DNA of 64,000 nucleotides from Hydractinia symbiolongicarpus (Eukaryota > Cnidaria > Hydrozoa > Anthoathecata > Hydractiniidae), in contig NC_079884.1 of NCBI RefSeq assembly GCF_029227915.1, positions 15,562,001 through 15,626,000 of the forward strand. Reading direction: 5' to 3'. This document shows, piece by piece, positions 61,101 to 64,000 of this stretch. Both the position numbers and the translations under genes were made by a program. The notes beneath the pieces were generated by a model that was given only the letters and a program-made list of their open reading frames with translations, had not been told where the DNA came from and made no database searches. The stretch's first letter is position 1, and every line of letters starts with the position of its first letter.

Positions 61101-63958
61101 AACCCAACAAAACACTTGTCCTCCTCTCTTTGTCAAATGTTATGCACTGTTAGCTAGTTTTGAAAGTCCACAATGCAGATAATATTTGCAACGTGTGTTA
61201 TTATCAGAAAAAGTTTATAGGTTGATCTTTCATGTATGCATAAAGCTTTCAATTTCTACCTATGTGTTGTAGAAGAACACTTTATTTTGTAATGTAAAAT
61301 GCAATGTAAATTTTCATTCTAGACGGCGATTTCCTGTAGCTATTTTTGTGAACGTTAATGTAAACTAGCGTTAAAATGGCAAGACTATATTAAGCATCAA
61401 ATAGGTTGATGCATTTGTTATAAATCGCATTTTTGAGACACCTATAAAAGGCTGTTCTTTTAAAAACAATTTAATCAACGCGATGTGTTTTTTAGAGCAT
61501 CGAATTTGAAGGATTTATCGCGTCATTTGAAAATGCGAGCTGCAGGTATGAAAGGAGACGATGGCAATGATTTACTAGATGCTGCAAAAAAGTTGGCCGA
61601 TGCTTTTAATGGATTAATGGTGGCAATTAGTCCTACGGAAGATAAGGTAGCCTTGCTCTTTCCAATCTATACCAATGGAAATGAACTTTGCATGGTAATT
61701 GATATTTTCACTCTCCCTGTAATTTAGTCACGCGATGATATCCTTATTGCAGCTAATGACATGAGTGAGGCTGGTGTATGTATCGAACACATTTTAAATG
61801 AGCGTCAACCGAATGGACATCAAGGAAACGTGCTTAGCCTGGCTAAGGTCATTGAGAAAGCTGCTAATGTTTTAAGCCAGAAAGCTGCTCAACTAGCTGG
61901 TACTTTAGACGAGCCAAGTGCTCGCAAAATCAATGCTAGCGCCGAAAAAGCACGTGTGAGAGCATCTGAATTAGTAACATGCGCAAAGATACTTGGATTA
62001 TATATGGACAATCCAGCAGCGAAGCAGCAAATGTTGAATGCTATAAAGAGTGTCGGACAAGATATAAACGCTCTTACTGGATTGTGTTTGGTATGATGTT
62101 TCTGTGATTCATTTTGTTTGTTCAGATCACTACACATCTTTCTCTTTCACAACTGTACTTGTATGATACAATCATTTGTCAGGCCTTTTTTTCTTATGCC
62201 ATAAAGAGTATATTTTATGGTTTTAGATAGGTAGATCTTAAAGCGTTTTTAATGCGCTAAAATAATTAACATGAACTATAGTTGAAAATGAAAATAAATA
62301 CATTCAAACATAGCTTTTCCATATTGTCACATACTGGGTTTTAAAACATTATTTTGCGTGCTTACCAAAGTAATTACTGGGAATGTTTTAACAACACCAT
62401 ACTTTACTTTGTAACATATATTTCAACGGTTTTCAGGTTGCAACTAATGATGAAGATCTTATTGGAAAAATCCAAGCTGTTGCACAAGCTGTGACAGATG
62501 CTTTAAATAATTTAATAGAAAAAGTACAATTTGGTTCAGACGAATCGGAAAAGGCTGCAGAGAAGAATGTATATGAAATGATCCTAGATGCAAATGACGC
62601 TTTATTCAGGAGTTTAGGCAACGGTGACGAAATGGTCCGACAAGCTACCATATTGGGACAGGTCTGTAGTTTTTTAAATTCTGGACACTTTTATATTTAG
62701 CAAACATGTTCTATCTAGCTGCCAGCAAGAAAGTTTCAAAGCATCTAATATATTCAATAATCATGTGGACACACCGGTTTTACCGTCTCGTTGTTTTTAA
62801 TTATATTAGGCGACATCACAGCTCATCAAAGGATTGAAAACACACGCGAATGATATTGACGATGTAAATGAAAAAGACAGATTATTAGCAGCTGCTAAGC
62901 TTCTCACAGATGCTACGTCAGCATTATTATTAGCTGCTAAAGTAAGTATTAATTTCTAACCTCGCTCTAGTAAAGTGTATCTACTAGGTATCAGATTTGG
63001 TACCAAGCTTAACATCGCTTTTTAAAAAAACCTTTGATAACAACGTTTCGCTGTTTTATAGTGTCTGTGATACAACTAGCTGTATTGTTTACAATGGAAA
63101 GCGTAAAGCATAAGCATTACGTGTATAAGCATAAGAAGGCCCGAGTGCAGAAAAATAATAATCTTATGTCATAAATGAATATTTAAACGTTTTTAACACA
63201 AACACATGAACACAACTAAAAATACAAATACAGGATAAGCGTACTATTAACAGCTGTAAATTCCAACCTTGGGCGCATTATCGCTTACCTGAAGAAGTAT
63301 ACTTACAATAAAACCTATCCCAGAATATGTTTGCACATTTTTTGTAGAAAGTTAAAGACAATCCGACGAGCAAAGATGAACAAGAAGGCTTAAAAACATC
63401 AGCTGTGTTGCTGAGGTTGAATACAAACTCTGCTACTAAGAATGCACTCAAAAAAACGTTGATTATAAAATTGAATAGTGATGCGAAGAATGCAGTTGCT
63501 GCTTCCACGCACGTCGTGTCATCTGCAAGAAGTGCTGCACCGTACAATACTAATCCAGTAGCACAGCAACAGTTTAGCGAGTCCAGTGCAGTGAGTAGTT
63601 GTAGAATTATGATATTTAATAGACTTCTTTTAAGTGGCTGTTCCTAATTTCCTGTGGAGGATTGAGTGTCGTGTATTAAGAAGAGACGTTGTTTGAATAA
63701 AAGGATGACCAAAGAAACAAGTGCTTCATCAGACTCCCATATCTTCTTTCTTGTGCCACATTCCAACTAATTAGTTAGAGCATATAGATCGCCTTTGATT
63801 CTATAAAAAATAAATATAATGTAAATCTTTTTTGTTTTTAGGAATTGTTATCACAACATGCTAAAGATTTAATGCATGCTGTGAAAGATTGTGAAGGAAA
63901 AGTTGGAAATCCAACATCGCAACTAAATTTGATCACATCAGCAAAATTCTTCTTGCCA
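52191..63958 (+). CDS. TLN: Talin, 5' part (FERM head and start of rod), truncated by window edge
   Basis: Coding exons: 52191-52250, 53121-53196, 55330-55430, 55566-55640, 56018-56072, 56152-56258, 56616-56700, 56801-56870, 56963-57089, 58176-58246, 58339-58402, 58530-58634, 58709-58795, 58901-58966, 59241-59342, 60000-60284, 60918-61051, 61496-61646, 61728-62090, 62437-62661, 62810-62941, 63348-63590, 63842-63958: about 967 aa of roughly 2500. F0-F3 are recognisable by LFFKDPSNEKKSYWL, INLLYVQSRDAILDGSHP, YGVTFFVVK, KNKLIPRLLGVNKESVMRVD and EGPQIGQLIGGYIDILM. Next come a linker and alanine-rich helical rod bundles (GNDLLDAAKKLADAF; QATSQLIKGLKT). Talin links integrin tails to actin at adhesions; the head binds the integrin NPxY motif and the rod binds vinculin and actin. 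One junction (58795/58901) lacks a usable GT donor in phase. The rod continues past 64000. Confidence 0.95.
54600..55048 (-). mobile_element. 5'-truncated LINE 3' end in talin intron 2
   Basis: The minus-strand frame starts LYGSETWAVK and runs through RLNWLGHLERM and PRGRPRKTW, the C-terminal end of the reverse transcriptase ORF of many RTE/Jockey/CR1-type LINEs. It ends at a (GATGAT)n tail at 54604-54621, which resembles the short-repeat 3' tails of RTE-like LINEs. Inserted antisense to talin. Too short to be active. Confidence 0.8.
57268..57372. repeat. 35-bp tandem repeat, three copies
   Basis: Three nearly identical copies of AATGTATTGGTGACAGAATG followed by CAGCTATTCATATAT, in talin intron 9 just before the Penelope-like remnant. 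Confidence 0.95.
57520..58020 (+). mobile_element. Penelope-like retroelement 3' end (GIY-YIG endonuclease C-terminus and 3' region)
   Basis: An open frame to 57811 reads KQRVQEHMRAVRNG, ADHSWSRSHQFNW, KIIDKESRTTARKIKETIH and LNKHINSIS, the C-terminal part of the GIY-YIG-type endonuclease of Penelope-like elements. It is followed by the characteristic CCCGATGATGGGAGAAGGAT and CCCCCGAAACGTCG sequence at 57946-57979. 5'-truncated, in sense orientation in talin intron 9, so inactive as an element. Confidence 0.8.
57940..57995 (+). ncRNA. Hammerhead-ribozyme-like motif in the Penelope-like 3' region
   Basis: CCGATGA, a short stem GGGA/TCCC with a purine-rich loop, and CGAAAC are arranged like the core of a hammerhead ribozyme. 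Penelope-like elements are known to carry hammerheads in their terminal regions. The usual CUGAUGA reads CCGAUGA here (U4 changed to C), which should weaken or abolish cleavage. Stem I/III partners were not resolved. Confidence 0.4.
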
Positions 63959-64000
63959 GTATACTTCTTTATTTTTTATTTTCTTATTTTTATTTTTCTA

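Noticed and set aside
61646-61760. Apparent phase break in talin at the acceptor TTATTGCAG (61751)
   Set aside because: An earlier acceptor, AATTTAG at 61727, gives SRDDILIAANDMSEAG in frame, so no anomaly exists there.

Overview
The window is an A+T-rich stretch of an animal nuclear genome. Its genes carry many short GT-AG introns, and the intergenic and intronic DNA is crowded with decayed transposons. The gene set (talin, a ZNF143/STAF-type zinc-finger factor, the ciliary protein LRRC56) is metazoan. The element mix (DIRS, Penelope-like, RTE/CR1-like LINE, Tigger, Helitron-like and several families of small inverted-repeat elements) and the base composition suggest a cnidarian, possibly a hydrozoan. 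That placement is inference; there is no species marker in the window.

Layout. 1-9107 holds no gene I can support. 9108-15597 (minus) is a 13-coding-exon ZNF143/ZNF76 homologue whose joined exons keep frame throughout (798 aa, nine C2H2 fingers). Its promoter and first exon probably lie further right, perhaps near 20.7-20.8 kb. 15.6-22.0 kb is filled with inverted-repeat elements, a tRNA-like gene with an abnormal anticodon arm, and a 990-bp Tigger-like element with TA target duplications. 22850-27915 (minus) is a complete 12-coding-exon LRRC56 homologue (523 aa). 28-34 kb is repeat-rich intergenic DNA, including a tandem pair of Helitron-like elements. 34395-49949 (plus) is a six-exon gene for a 350-aa single-pass membrane protein with a cupin/JmjC-like C-terminal half, function unknown. 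Its first intron contains a 4.6-kb DNA transposon, its second a decayed DIRS retrotransposon, and its third a 1.2-kb TIR element with a 6-bp target duplication. 52191-63958 (plus) is the 5' part of a talin gene (23 coding exons, FERM head and the start of the rod), running off the right edge. Its introns hold an antisense LINE 3' fragment and a Penelope-like 3' end with a hammerhead-like motif.

The most unusual item is the element at 35078-39701. It has near-perfect 26-27-bp terminal inverted repeats, a TAA target duplication, large clusters of an ATACGAACTT-type motif inside both ends, and a largely intact multi-exon gene. That gene joins an N-terminal DNA-binding region, a DDE transposase core (D162, D312, E356), a coiled coil and a C-terminal BEN-like domain. 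I do not recognise this architecture as a standard named superfamily. The host genes are not functionally linked to one another; the shared theme is the heavy load of intronic mobile DNA.
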